Below, piece after piece: positions 1 to 7,494 of a stretch of 35,123 nt of DNA. This DNA is from Negativicutes bacterium (GTDB lineage Bacteria > Bacillota > Negativicutes > Anaeromusales > Anaeromusaceae), in contig SAAJ01000030.1 in assembly GCA_009929485.1 (NCBI GenBank), positions 1-35,123 on the forward strand, in the 5' to 3' direction. The notes beneath the pieces are model-generated. The model made no database searches and was not told the DNA's origin. It saw nothing but the letters and a program-made list of their open reading frames with translations. Position numbers and translations under genes: made by a program. Numbering within the stretch: the first letter of the stretch is position 1; each line of letters starts with the position of its first letter.

Positions 1-28
1 TCTATCTTGCGGTTACTAAAAATAGATA

Positions 29-54
29 GCAGCGAGAATTTGCATCCTCGCTGC
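29..54 (-). terminator. Probable intrinsic terminator of the IclR/ABC operon
   Basis: An 8-bp perfect inverted repeat (GCAGCGAG and CTCGCTGC) encloses a 10-base loop. Read on the minus strand, the stem is followed by CTATCTATTTTTAG, a modest U-rich run. It lies about 150 bases past the stop codon of the IclR gene, the last gene of the leftward operon. The T-run is imperfect, so this is a moderate call. I see no gene in the 206 bases left of the IclR stop. Confidence 0.4.
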
Positions 55-206
55 CAACATTACTTTATGCTTTTACCCCAACCATTGACATAGAACCTTT
101 TTTATTGTCAGAATTAACTTGTCTATATTGTAGCAGAGCGGTCAAAGAATCTCAATCCCCAAAATACGTTTTGTGGAAGAGGTAAACAAAATAACAACCC
201 CTAATA

Positions 207-980
207 TTACTGCATAGCACGAGAGATGGCGGCGGCAGCCCGGCGGACGCCGGCAATAATCTGCGCTTTCTGCTCGCCCTGAATGCGCGAAGACGGTCCC
301 GAAAGGCTAATGGCCGCAACAATTTCACCGGATGCTCCCAAGATCGGAGCGGCAATGCAAGTAAGTCCCCATTCCAGCTCGTCCTTATCCGTACCATAAC
401 CGCCGCGGCGTATCTCCGCCAATTCTTGCTGCAGCACATCCCAAGACGTAATGGTTTTTTCGGTAAAAGCCGGTAAAGGATGCTCTAAAAAACGATTCAA
501 AAACGCTTCCCCAGCATAGGCCAAGAGGCATTTCCCCAAAGCCGAGCAATGCGCTGGCGTTGTCGAGCCAACAGGCGGCGTCAAGCTGAGAATTTTTTGG
601 CTTTCAATTTTATCAATAACAATCTGCCGAGGATACTCTTCGCTGCTGCGATCCAGCACCGCTAAATGCACCCCTTCGCTAAAGGCGTCTGCAAGTTCTT
701 GCGCATAAGGTCTGGCAATACGGTTGATAGGCAGCTTTTCTCGCATGGTCATGGCAATGGAATACAGCTTCAACCCCAGCCAATACCGTCCGGTTTGCAT
801 ATTCTGCTGCACAAAGCCTTTTTGCTCCAGCGTCGCCAACGTGCGGTGCACGGTGCTTTTATGCAGACCCATCGCTGCGGCGATTTGCGTTACGCCCATC
901 TCTTGGCCGTAATTTTGCAGTACAAGCAGCACTTCCAACGCCCGATCCACTGAGGAAATCCCCTCTTTTTCACCAGCCAT
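207..980 (-). CDS. IclR-family transcriptional regulator
   Basis: DNA-binding regulator of about 257 residues, the normal IclR length. The N-terminal winged helix-turn-helix covers roughly residues 12-70 (GVTQIAAAMGLHKSTVHRTL is the recognition region). An effector-binding domain follows, with the usual HCSALGKCLLA and GLTCIAAPI stretches. The start is the ATG at 980, with AGGAGG six bases upstream; an upstream TTG would translate through that ribosome site and is rejected. The gene begins 23 bases after the stop of the ABC ATPase gene, so it is probably co-transcribed with the transporter. IclR proteins usually sense a small metabolite, and the context suggests an amino acid or a derivative (inference). 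It may regulate its own operon. Confidence 0.93.
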   Translation of the reverse strand: MAGEKEGISSVDRALEVLLVLQNYGQEMGVTQIAAAMGLHKSTVHRTLATLEQKGFVQQNMQTGRYWLGLKLYSIAMTMREKLPINRIARPYAQELADAFSEGVHLAVLDRSSEEYPRQIVIDKIESQKILSLTPPVGSTTPAHCSALGKCLLAYAGEAFLNRFLEHPLPAFTEKTITSWDVLQQELAEIRRGGYGTDKDELEWGLTCIAAPILGASGEIVAAISLSGPSSRIQGEQKAQIIAGVRRAAAAISRAMQ

Positions 981-1003
981 GACGCACCTCCTCGCTGACA
1001 AAC

Positions 1004-1762
1004 CTACAGGATCTTGTCCAAAAACTCCCGCGTCCGCTGCTGCTGGGGCGCGCGAAAAATCTGCTCCGGCAAGCCTTCTTCCACGATTTCCCCTTGATCC
1101 ATAAAAATAACCCGATTGGCTACTTCTCGCGCAAAACCCATTTCGTGAGTAACCACCACCATGGTCATACGTTCTTCCGCCAGCTGCCGCATGGCTTTCA
1201 GCACTTCTCCGGTCAGTTCCGGATCGAGCGCCGAAGTCGGCTCGTCAAAAAGCATAATATCCGGCTGCATCGCCAAGGCCCGGGCAATGGCTACACGCTG
1301 CTTTTGCCCGCCGGACAAACTGGAAGGATAGCTGTCTTTTTTCACCAGCAAGCCTACTTTATTCAAGAGCTCTTCCGCCAACGGCAAAATCTCGTCTTTC
1401 TTCATGCTCTTTACCGTCATCGGCGCTTCGAGCAGGTTCTGCAGCACCGTCAAATGAGGAAATAAATTAAAGTGCTGGAACACCATGCCCATTTTACTGC
1501 ATATCTGTCTGGCCCGGCCTTCATCCGCGTATTGGCAAGCGCCGCCAGGTCCCGGACCAGCCAACTGCTCTCCTTCAATTTCAAGCAAACCGCTGTCGAT
1601 CTGCTCCAAGCGGTTCAAGCAACGCAAAAACGTACTTTTCCCCGAACCGGACGGTCCGATGATGGCGACAACCTCGCCTTTTTCTACCTCCAGCGAAATG
1701 CCCTTGAGCACTTCTACGCCGGAAAACTGCTTATGTATATCAATGGCTCGAATCATCTTCAT
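1004..1762 (-). CDS. Polar amino acid ABC transporter, ATP-binding protein
   Basis: ATPase subunit of a PAAT-family amino acid importer (GlnQ/ArtP/HisP type), about 252 residues, acting on the inner face of the membrane. Visible motifs: Walker [10 protein letters not shown] (residues 36-44), Q-loop Q96 in [11 protein letters not shown], signature LSGGQ (149-153), Walker B IMLFDE (169-174), D-loop SALD and switch H206. A short insert rich in Gly and Pro (about 68-82) precedes the Q-loop; similar inserts occur in HisP-like proteins. The ATG at 1762 is preferred, because a GGCGGTG ribosome site overlapping the permease stop lies six bases upstream; a GTG at 1771 is the alternative. It lies 12 bases after the permease and they are surely one operon. 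The substrate cannot be read from the sequence. Confidence 0.95.
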   Translation of the reverse strand: MKMIRAIDIHKQFSGVEVLKGISLEVEKGEVVAIIGPSGSGKSTFLRCLNRLEQIDSGLLEIEGEQLAGPGPGGACQYADEGRARQICSKMGMVFQHFNLFPHLTVLQNLLEAPMTVKSMKKDEILPLAEELLNKVGLLVKKDSYPSSLSGGQKQRVAIARALAMQPDIMLFDEPTSALDPELTGEVLKAMRQLAEERMTMVVVTHEMGFAREVANRVIFMDQGEIVEEGLPEQIFRAPQQQRTREFLDKIL

Positions 1763-1774
1763 TATTGTCACCGC

Positions 1775-2428
1775 CTATTCTTCGTAGGTATTATAGCGTT
1801 TTTCCAGCCATTGGAAGCCCCAAGTGAGCACCAAGGTCATGACCAGATAAAACACAGCCGCCACCAAAAACGGCGTCGTGCTGAAATCTCGCTGCACCAA
1901 GGCCCGCGCCGTACGCAGCAAATCATCCATAGCCAACACGTAAATCAAAGAAGTATCCTTAACCAACGTGATGGTCTCATTACTAATCGGCGGCAGCACG
2001 CGGCGTATAACCTGCGGCAAAACAATACGGCGCATGGTCTGCACATAGTTCATGCCCAGCACCTTGGCGCCTTCGTATTGACCCTTTTCAATGGACTGAA
2101 TGCCCGCCCGGAATATTTCCGCAAAGTATGCTGCGTAATTCAGTACAAAAGCCAACATGGCAGCCGAAAAATCAGACAGCTTCACGCCCACATAGGGTAT
2201 CAGCGGCAATGCAAAATAGACAAACAAGAGCTGCAACATCAAGGGCGTGCCGCGAAAAAGCCAGATATACATGCCGATAAAGCGTTGCAGCCAGCCATAG
2301 CGGGAAATGCGTCCCAAAGCCAGCCCCAATCCTAAGGGCAGCGAAAGCACAATCGTAACAAAAAACATTTTCAGCGTAACAACCGTGCCTTCCAGCATCG
2401 GTCCAACGATATTCAAAATATATTCCAT
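1775..2428 (-). CDS. Polar amino acid ABC transporter, permease
   Basis: Inner-membrane permease of the HisM/GlnP type, about 217 residues, a normal length. It has hydrophobic segments near residues 8-30, 50-75, 85-105 and 185-205. The conserved inner-membrane motif is around GMNYVQTMRRIVLPQVIRRVLPP, which contacts the ATPase. The ATG at 2428 follows GGGAG by eight bases. An in-frame ATG at 2443 would put that ribosome site inside the gene, so the shorter form is chosen. It is the first gene of the leftward operon. No solute-binding protein gene accompanies it in this window, so the binding protein is presumably encoded elsewhere. A single permease gene suggests a homodimer. Confidence 0.93.
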   Translation of the reverse strand: MEYILNIVGPMLEGTVVTLKMFFVTIVLSLPLGLGLALGRISRYGWLQRFIGMYIWLFRGTPLMLQLLFVYFALPLIPYVGVKLSDFSAAMLAFVLNYAAYFAEIFRAGIQSIEKGQYEGAKVLGMNYVQTMRRIVLPQVIRRVLPPISNETITLVKDTSLIYVLAMDDLLRTARALVQRDFSTTPFLVAAVFYLVMTLVLTWGFQWLEKRYNTYEE

Positions 2429-2694
2429 TCTACCGTCTCCCATTGATTGTTTTCTTCCAGCACCGCGCTAAAGAAGCAATGCCTTTCTCATTGTACATGA
2501 AGAACGTCTTTCATGCCAGTCTTTCCTGCTTTTGCCGCACGTTTCCTAATTGCTTCCGCACTCAAAATCGTTTACACTAAGAAGGTACATGCTTTATAAA
2601 AAGCATAAGTCGCTTTTAACTTTTTCAAGACGCACGTAGATTTTGTTTCAAATATAATACGATAAACGCAACATAAAATAATGGAGGGACTTAC
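2429..2694. promoter_or_regulatory. Divergent promoter region, ABC operon and glnK
   Basis: This 266-base gap separates the leftward ABC operon from rightward glnK. For glnK there is a TATAAT at 2653-2658 without a convincing -35 box. A 7-bp inverted repeat (ATGCTTT, four bases, AAAGCAT) at 2589-2606 could be an operator. I looked for a sigma-54 promoter (GG-N10-GC type) and found no good match. A strong ribosome site, GGAGGG, lies just before the glnK start. Confidence 0.4.
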
Positions 2695-3060
2695 ATGGAT
2701 GCCATTACCAAAGTAGAAATCATTACCCGCCCTCATAAGCTGGATGAATTAAAAGAAGCTCTTAACGCCATCGGCGTTACCGGCATGACAGTCAGCCAGG
2801 TTTTCGGCTATGGCTCCACCAAAGGCCATACCGAAGTATACCGCGGCCATGAGTACGCTATTAATTTGCTGCCTAAAATCAAAGTAGAAACCGTCGTTTG
2901 CGAAGTCCCTGTCGAACGCGTAGTCGAAACCGCGAAGCGCGTCCTCCGTACCGGCGAAATTGGCGACGGCAAAATTTTCATTCACCCCTTAGTCAACGCA
3001 GTCCGCATCCGCACGGGCGAAGAAGGACCGGACGCCATCAAAGAACCTACGCGTTCTTGA
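2695..3060 (+). CDS. glnK: Nitrogen regulatory protein PII
   Basis: PII-family signal protein of 121 residues, slightly longer than the usual 112. PII trimers bind ATP/ADP and 2-oxoglutarate, and control nitrogen proteins such as the ammonium channel. Family motifs are clear: IIRP-like start (IITRPHKLDELKEAL), GMTVSQVFGYGSTKGHTEVYRG, the T-loop tyrosine in RGHEYAINLLPKIK, and the C-terminal signature TGEIGDGKIFIHPL followed by VRIRTGEEG. The T-loop tyrosine equivalent to Tyr51 is present, so uridylylation is possible in principle. The ATG follows GGAGGG by six bases. The adjacent downstream gene is amtB, the classic partner, which supports a GlnK-type role blocking the ammonium channel. The symbol glnK rests on this linkage. 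Confidence 0.95.
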   Translation: MDAITKVEIITRPHKLDELKEALNAIGVTGMTVSQVFGYGSTKGHTEVYRGHEYAINLLPKIKVETVVCEVPVERVVETAKRVLRTGEIGDGKIFIHPLVNAVRIRTGEEGPDAIKEPTRS

Positions 3061-3136
3061 TTTTTTTTACAAACCATCTAGGCAAAGTTATTTTTTCATG
3101 ATATAGTTGTCACATGCCGACATAGTGGCGACGTAG

Positions 3137-3200
3137 CCAGTAATAAACACGAAGAATTTTCCTTACGGAAGCTTCGTGTTTGTTACTGGTTTTTTTGTTT
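3137..3200 (+). terminator. Strong intrinsic terminator between glnK and amtB
   Basis: An 18-bp stem (3137-3154 with 3172-3189, one T-G wobble) has a 17-base loop and is followed at once by TTTTTTT at 3190-3196 and a further U-rich run. It ends only about 35 bases before the amtB start codon and just before its ribosome site. It would stop most glnK transcripts, or act as a controllable attenuator in the amtB leader. I cannot see an obvious competing anti-terminator. Confidence 0.85.
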
Positions 3201-3232
3201 TTATTGTATATATTAATCAAGGAGGACAAAAC

Positions 3233-4549
3233 ATGGAAATCTCAGTACATTCTCTGGCAGTAGGTTTAGACACTGTATGGGTGCTTCTTTGCGCCGCCCT
3301 TGTTTTCTTAATGGAAGCAGGCTTCGCCATGCAGGAAGCCGGTTTTATTCAAAGCCGCAATTCCCTTAATATTATTATGAAGGTGCTTGTAGACTGCGCT
3401 GCCGGCATGCTTGGATATTTTGCCGCCGGTTTCGCCCTCATGTACGGCGCCGATGCCGCCGGCCTCATTGGCACGAATGGCTTCTGGGTCAGCGGTGACC
3501 TCTCCCATTTGAATCTGAAGATTCCCATCTACGCTTTCTGGCTCTTTCAGGCTGCTTTCGCCATCGCCATGGCTACCATTGTTTCCGGCGCCGTGGCGGA
3601 ACGCATGAAATTCGCCCCATATATTATCTTTTCCTTTGTAGCTACTGTTGTCATCTATCCCCTGGCTGGCCACTGGGTCTGGAGCAGCGAAGGCTGGCTG
3701 AACCAGCTGGGCATGCTGGATTTTGCCGGTTCCGCCGCCATTCATGCCTTGGGCGGCTGGTCCGCTCTGGCTGCCGTTTGGGTACTTGGCCCTCGTACTG
3801 GTCGTTTCAACAAAGACGGCAGCGCCAACGTCATGCCCGGTCACAACCTGCCGTTGGCAGCCCTGGGCGCCTTCATCCTCTGGTTTGGCTGGTTCGGCTT
3901 CAACCCCGGCAGCACCCTGTCTGGTCTTGATACCAACATTGCCCGCATCGCCGTCAACACCAACTTAGCAGCCGCAGCCGGCGGCATGGCCGCTACGCTT
4001 TTAACACTTTTCCGTTACGGCAAAGCCGACCCTAGTATGGCTATCAACGGCGCACTGGGCGGTCTTGTGGCCATCACCGCCGGTTGCGCCTACGTAGAGC
4101 CCATCAGTTCCATCGTGATTGGCGCCATTGCCGGCGTGCTCATCATTGCCGCCGTTCCCTTCTTTGACTCCTTGCGGGCGGACGACCCGGTCGGCGCCAT
4201 CGCCGTACACGGCGTCTGCGGCACCTTCGGCACCGTTGCTGTCGGCGTTTTTGCCGAAAAGGGAGGCCTCCTTTATGGCGGCGGCACAGATCTGCTTTTC
4301 ATCCAGCTTCTAGGCGTATTGGCCGTTTCCCTCTGGGGCTTCGGCGCCACCTATGCTGCTTTCAGCGCCCTCAAAGCCATCTGCGGCATCCGCGTTTCCG
4401 TCGAGGATGAACACGAAGGCCTGGATCTCAGCGAGCATGGCATCACCGCCTACAGCGAACTGGAATATGGCGCCTTAAAGCCTTTGCACCACCCCATCCT
4501 GCGCACGACTCCTCTCGCCGCCAAAGAAGAAGAAATCCGTTCCGTCTAA
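3233..4549 (+). CDS. amtB: Ammonium transporter
   Basis: Amt/MEP/Rh-family ammonium channel of 438 residues, an integral membrane trimer with about 11 transmembrane segments. Conserved features: MEAGFAMQEAGFIQSRN near residues 27-43, FQAAFAIAMATIVSGAVAER (105-124) with the outer pore Phe, D163 and H171 in MLDFAGSAAIHALGG, the second pore histidine H326 in AIAVHGVCGTFG, and GWFGFNPGS (219-227). The acidic cytoplasmic tail is the usual contact region for PII. The start is the ATG at 3233 with AAGGAGG upstream; an upstream non-ATG extension would begin within the terminator stem and is rejected. The paired glnK gene lies just upstream, across an intrinsic terminator, so amtB probably depends on read-through or its own promoter. 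Confidence 0.97.
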   Translation: MEISVHSLAVGLDTVWVLLCAALVFLMEAGFAMQEAGFIQSRNSLNIIMKVLVDCAAGMLGYFAAGFALMYGADAAGLIGTNGFWVSGDLSHLNLKIPIYAFWLFQAAFAIAMATIVSGAVAERMKFAPYIIFSFVATVVIYPLAGHWVWSSEGWLNQLGMLDFAGSAAIHALGGWSALAAVWVLGPRTGRFNKDGSANVMPGHNLPLAALGAFILWFGWFGFNPGSTLSGLDTNIARIAVNTNLAAAAGGMAATLLTLFRYGKADPSMAINGALGGLVAITAGCAYVEPISSIVIGAIAGVLIIAAVPFFDSLRADDPVGAIAVHGVCGTFGTVAVGVFAEKGGLLYGGGTDLLFIQLLGVLAVSLWGFGATYAAFSALKAICGIRVSVEDEHEGLDLSEHGITAYSELEYGALKPLHHPILRTTPLAAKEEEIRSV

Positions 4550-4595
4550 GGTACGAAACTCAGAGTAACTGAGGAACAGAGGAGAACAGAGAAGA
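4550..4595 (+). repeat. Purine-rich dispersed intergenic repeat, copy A
   Basis: Directly after the amtB stop codon is a purine-rich stretch containing GGTACGAA, then ACTGAGGAACAGAGG and AGAACAGAG. Related strings occur in reverse orientation at 4681-4737 and in direct orientation at 9544-9598 and 9601-9658. The similarity is partial, and this copy lacks the TTGAACAAGAGT part. Function unknown. Confidence 0.4.
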
Positions 4596-4607
4596 TTAGA
4601 AAGCACG

Positions 4608-4645
4608 AACCAGCTTGCGCCCTGTGCAAGCTGGTTGTTTTTTAT
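4608..4645 (+). terminator. Intrinsic terminator of amtB
   Basis: An 11-bp perfect stem (AACCAGCTTGC with GCAAGCTGGTT) and a 7-base loop are followed by GTTTTTTTATT. It lies 60 bases past the amtB stop, in the right orientation. Confidence 0.85.
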
Positions 4646-4680
4646 TCAAACCCATCCCCGTATTTTCTCTAAATCCCTCT

Positions 4681-4737
4681 GCTTACTCTGTTCCTCTGTG
4701 TTCCGTTCTCCGTACCCTCCAGCGACTCTTGTTCAAT
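4681..4737 (-). repeat. Purine-rich dispersed intergenic repeat, copy B (inverted)
   Basis: Read on the minus strand this has ATTGAACAAGAGTCG, then GGAGGGTACGGAGAAC and ACACAGAGGAACAGAG. It shares the ATTGAACAAGAGTC and GGAGGGTACG blocks with 9544-9598. The rest of the gap from 4646 to 4875 holds nothing else I can support apart from the LysR ribosome site. Confidence 0.5.
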
Positions 4738-4875
4738 CCCCGTTCGCTACGTCTCACCGCCCTCCATCTCTTTGCGGCATATCGCTCATTCCCAAGAAGA
4801 ATTTTCTTTCCTCCAGCAAGTGCAGTACAATGCAAGTGGGAAGAAAAATCCTACCTTTCGAAAGGCGTGAACCCA

Positions 4876-5805
4876 TTGGACATTTTGCATTTGACCTATT
4901 TTGTAGAAGTGGCGCGACAAGAAAGCTTTACCAAAGCTTCAGAAACCCTCTTCGTTTCCCAGTCCAGTATCAGCAAGCTCATTAAAAACCTGGAAAGCGA
5001 ATTGGGCCTGCCCCTGTTTGACCGCACGCCGCGCGGCGTCTGTTTGACAGAAGGCGGTGTCCGCCTCTTTGAAAAGGCCAAAGTCATTTTGGATACGTTT
5101 CACGGCATCCATGACGACCTGTCCGTCTTTACCAGCACGCCGCGGGGCCGTTTGCGCATCGGCATTCCGCCGCTGGTACAAACACTGGACAACCTGCCCC
5201 GCATTGTCGCGGAATTTAAAATGCTGCACCCGCTAATTCAGCTAAGCCTGATCGAAGTCGGCTCCCGCATGGTGGAGCGTAAGATTGATAACGGCGAATT
5301 GGACGTAGGCATCGTCGTTCTGCCGACCAAGGCGGAAGCGGAACTGGAGCTAGTCTCCTTTTTGCAAGAACCGCTGCAGCTTATCGTGCACAAAGAGCAT
5401 CCCTTAGCCCAACGGCCAGCCGCCGACATTAGCGGCCTGCGCGAAGAATCTTTCGTTCTTTATCGGGATGACTTCGCTTTGCGCGATCACATTATGGATA
5501 CCTGCCGCACTCACGGCTTTACGCCCAAAATCGTCTGCGAAACCGCCCAGTGGGACTTCATGGTCGATATCGTCGCTTCCAAACTAGGAATTGCCTTTTT
5601 GCCGCGCAGCGTTTGCCTAAAAATCCATAACGACAACATTCAAATACTGCCCTTGATCAGTGAAATCAAGCCCTGGCACTTGGCTTTCGCCTGGAAAAAC
5701 ACCAACTTGCATCAGGCTACACGGGCCTGGCTTGAATATGCTTTTCAAATTTTCGGCATCCAGCACCAGGTTTTCAATCTGGCGGAACATCATGATAATT
5801 CATAA
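4876..5805 (+). CDS. LysR-family transcriptional regulator
   Basis: Regulator of about 309 residues, the standard LysR size. The N-terminal winged helix-turn-helix spans roughly residues 1-60 (SFTKASETLFVSQSSISKLI, then LESELGLPLFDRTPRGVCLTEGG). A periplasmic-binding-protein-like effector domain follows (about 90-300: LRIGIPPLV, LDVGIVVLP, LQLIVHKEHPLA, KLGIAFLP). The effector domain resembles the CidR/YwbI branch (weak inference). The reading frame is open far upstream, but family alignment and an AAAGG site ten bases before favour the TTG at 4876; a GTG at 4867 is too close to that site. It is followed after 13 bases by a small membrane-peptide gene, so the two are probably one transcript. 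The target genes are not evident. Confidence 0.92.
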   Translation: MDILHLTYFVEVARQESFTKASETLFVSQSSISKLIKNLESELGLPLFDRTPRGVCLTEGGVRLFEKAKVILDTFHGIHDDLSVFTSTPRGRLRIGIPPLVQTLDNLPRIVAEFKMLHPLIQLSLIEVGSRMVERKIDNGELDVGIVVLPTKAEAELELVSFLQEPLQLIVHKEHPLAQRPAADISGLREESFVLYRDDFALRDHIMDTCRTHGFTPKIVCETAQWDFMVDIVASKLGIAFLPRSVCLKIHNDNIQILPLISEIKPWHLAFAWKNTNLHQATRAWLEYAFQIFGIQHQVFNLAEHHDNS

Positions 5806-5818
5806 GGAGGGACTTGCT

Positions 5819-5971
5819 ATGACTCAACGTGCAGGAACCATTTCTTCGAAACCTATGTCTCTTACCAGTATGCCCGACAGTAACGTTACCGCTTTAAGCA
5901 TGGGAGTATTCAGCATTGCATTATTCCTTGCGCTCGCTGTCGTTTCCACCTTGCTATACCAAGCATTCTAA
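5819..5971 (+). CDS. Small single-pass membrane protein, unknown function
   Basis: An ORF of 50 residues beginning MTQRAGTISSKPMSLTSM. A polar N-terminal half is followed by one hydrophobic segment (about residues 25-48, VTALSMGVFSIALFLALAVV) and a short tail ending YQAF. The ATG is preceded by a strong AAGGAGGG ribosome site, which overlaps the end of the LysR gene, and a strong terminator lies 90 bases downstream. These signals make it a real gene despite its size. I do not recognise the family. Its position suggests a role tied to the LysR regulator, but this is only inference. Confidence 0.75.
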   Translation: MTQRAGTISSKPMSLTSMPDSNVTALSMGVFSIALFLALAVVSTLLYQAF

Positions 5972-6061
5972 AAACCACTGAGTAAGATCAAAGCAGCTTT
6001 GCCTACTAATCGAAAGCTGTCGGCCGAACGCTTCCACTGAAAGTCGACAGCGCCCAACAAG

Positions 6062-6100
6062 CCAAAAGACACCTGTGAGCAGCTCACAGGTGTCTTTTGG
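6062..6100. terminator. Convergent intrinsic terminator
   Basis: A perfect 18-bp stem (6062-6079 with 6083-6100) has a 3-base loop. It lies between the rightward LysR/small-peptide genes and the leftward helicase gene, so it can serve both. The U-run is partly within the stem (CTTTTGG) and partly downstream on the plus strand. A second, weaker 7-bp hairpin (GCTGTCG/CGACAGC) lies at 6016-6051. Confidence 0.8.
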
Positions 6101-6108
6101 TTATCACT

Positions 6109-7305
6109 TTATTTTTTCACAGGCTTCACTGGCTTGCTCCGCTTCACAGGCTCTTGCTTCCACGCCTGTCGTTTCAAAAAGCGCCCCTTATTAAGAAAGT
6201 ACTCTTGCATATCCGCTTGCAAGCTGCGTCGGCACCGTTCCAGCCTGGTCACTTCCCCGGGCGTCACTAAGGAAATTACCATGCCCTCCTGTCCGGCCCT
6301 GCCAGTACGCCCGGCTCGGTGCAGATACGTCTGCGGCTCGTCGGGAAAATCCAAATTAATCACATGGGTAACTCCCGGAATATCCAGGCCTCTAGCTGCT
6401 AAGTCCGTCGCTACCAACAAGGATATCTTTCCCTTACTGATTGCCTCTAAGGCTTCCTTACGCTCCTGCTTGCCTGCATCCTTACGAAGACCCGCCACCT
6501 TTACGCCGTGATGCTGCAGTTTCTCCAGCACCATTTCCAACCGGCCCTGCTGCTCCACAAAAAGCAGCGCCCGCTTGACGTCCAGCGCATGCAACACCTT
6601 GCGCAGTTCGTCCAATTTTTCCCGATGCTCCACTTTCACATAGCAATGAACCAACTGCTCCGGCAGCTTCACTTCCGCCGCCGCTTCAATCAAATTGACC
6701 GTCTTTTCCAAGCGTTCAATCACTTTTTGCGCCCGCGCCGGCAGCGTAGCCGACACCATCAGCAATTGCCGCTGCGCCGGAACCTCTTTGATCACAAGTT
6801 CCACGGTCGGCGAATTTTGTTCATCCAACAGTCGATCCACTTCATCAAGCACGAGCGTACGCACGCTTGTCAAAGACAGCTTGCGTTTACGCAGCAGTTC
6901 AAGCACGCGCCCCGCCGAGCCAACCACAATTTGCGGTTTTTTCTTGAGCGCGTCAATCTGCCGTGTCAACGCCGCGCCGCCAATTAGAGAGGCCGCCGTC
7001 ACATCCAAAGCCGCTTCCTTCGCCAATGCGCCCAGTACACGGTAAATTTGCATAGCCAGCTCGTAAGTTGGCGCCAAAATCACCGCCTGAATCTCCTTTT
7101 TTCCTGGATCAATACGCTGCAAAAGAGGCAGCAAATACGCCAGGGTTTTCCCTGTTCCTGTAGCGGAACGCGCCGCCACATTTTCTCCCGCCAACACCCG
7201 GGGGATCATCTCTTCTTGTATCTGCGTCGGAATCTGCAGCTGCTGCGCGGCTAACGCCTTGACCAAAACTGGCTGCACACCTAACTCTTCAAAGGATTTA
7301 CTCAT
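6109..7305 (-). CDS. DEAD-box ATP-dependent RNA helicase
   Basis: Superfamily 2 RNA helicase of 398 residues, with a compact core and a short basic tail. Motifs in order: Q-motif region (FEELGVQPVLVKAL, PTQIQ), motif I ATGTGKT (48-54), Ia APTYELA, Ib around GSAGRVLEL, motif II DEVD (154-157) in place of DEAD, motif III SAT (185-187), motif V ARGLDIP and motif VI HRAGRTGR (329-336). The tail is Lys/Pro rich (KRSKPVKPVKK) and probably binds RNA; there is no DbpA-type RNA-recognition domain. The ATG at 7305 follows AAGGAG by seven bases; the upstream in-frame start would translate through that site. Likely roles are ribosome assembly or RNA unwinding, especially in the cold (family knowledge). 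It is transcribed alone. Confidence 0.94.
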   Translation of the reverse strand: MSKSFEELGVQPVLVKALAAQQLQIPTQIQEEMIPRVLAGENVAARSATGTGKTLAYLLPLLQRIDPGKKEIQAVILAPTYELAMQIYRVLGALAKEAALDVTAASLIGGAALTRQIDALKKKPQIVVGSAGRVLELLRKRKLSLTSVRTLVLDEVDRLLDEQNSPTVELVIKEVPAQRQLLMVSATLPARAQKVIERLEKTVNLIEAAAEVKLPEQLVHCYVKVEHREKLDELRKVLHALDVKRALLFVEQQGRLEMVLEKLQHHGVKVAGLRKDAGKQERKEALEAISKGKISLLVATDLAARGLDIPGVTHVINLDFPDEPQTYLHRAGRTGRAGQEGMVISLVTPGEVTRLERCRRSLQADMQEYFLNKGRFLKRQAWKQEPVKRSKPVKPVKK

Positions 7306-7432
7306 GCTTTTTCTCCTTAATTTGCTCACTTAGACAACTACTGTTTCTTTATCCTACCATAGACCTCTCAAAAAACCAATCTCCCCGCTTACTTAGTACA
7401 CTTTTCCGTCTAACATTCGCCGCAACAAAGAA

Positions 7433-7461
7433 GTGATGTAACCTTATTCTTGTGATATGAT
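7433..7461 (+). promoter_or_regulatory. Possible promoter of the YczE-like gene
   Basis: A TATGAT at 7456-7461 matches a sigma-70 -10 box in five of six positions and lies 33 bases before the start codon. At 17-base spacing the -35 position reads GTGATG, a weak match. The region lies between the divergent helicase and YczE-like genes. Confidence 0.35.
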
Positions 7462-7494
7462 AGAAGGAAACACAAAATACAGGGAGGAGATTCT

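Noticed and set aside
85-129. TTGACA at 85-90 with TATATT at 124-129 as a rightward promoter
   Set aside because: Spacing is 33 bases, far from 17, and no rightward gene follows.
3118-3175. Two small hairpins with ACG-containing loops (GGCGACGTAGCC and CTTACGGAAG), like a mini-ykkC guanidine riboswitch
   Set aside because: The first loop does not fit ACGR, the second lies in the terminator loop, and amtB is not a typical target. Judged chance.
4615-4875. N-terminal extension of the LysR protein by about 87 residues
   Set aside because: It runs through the amtB terminator and the repeat, and LysR proteins begin near the chosen start.
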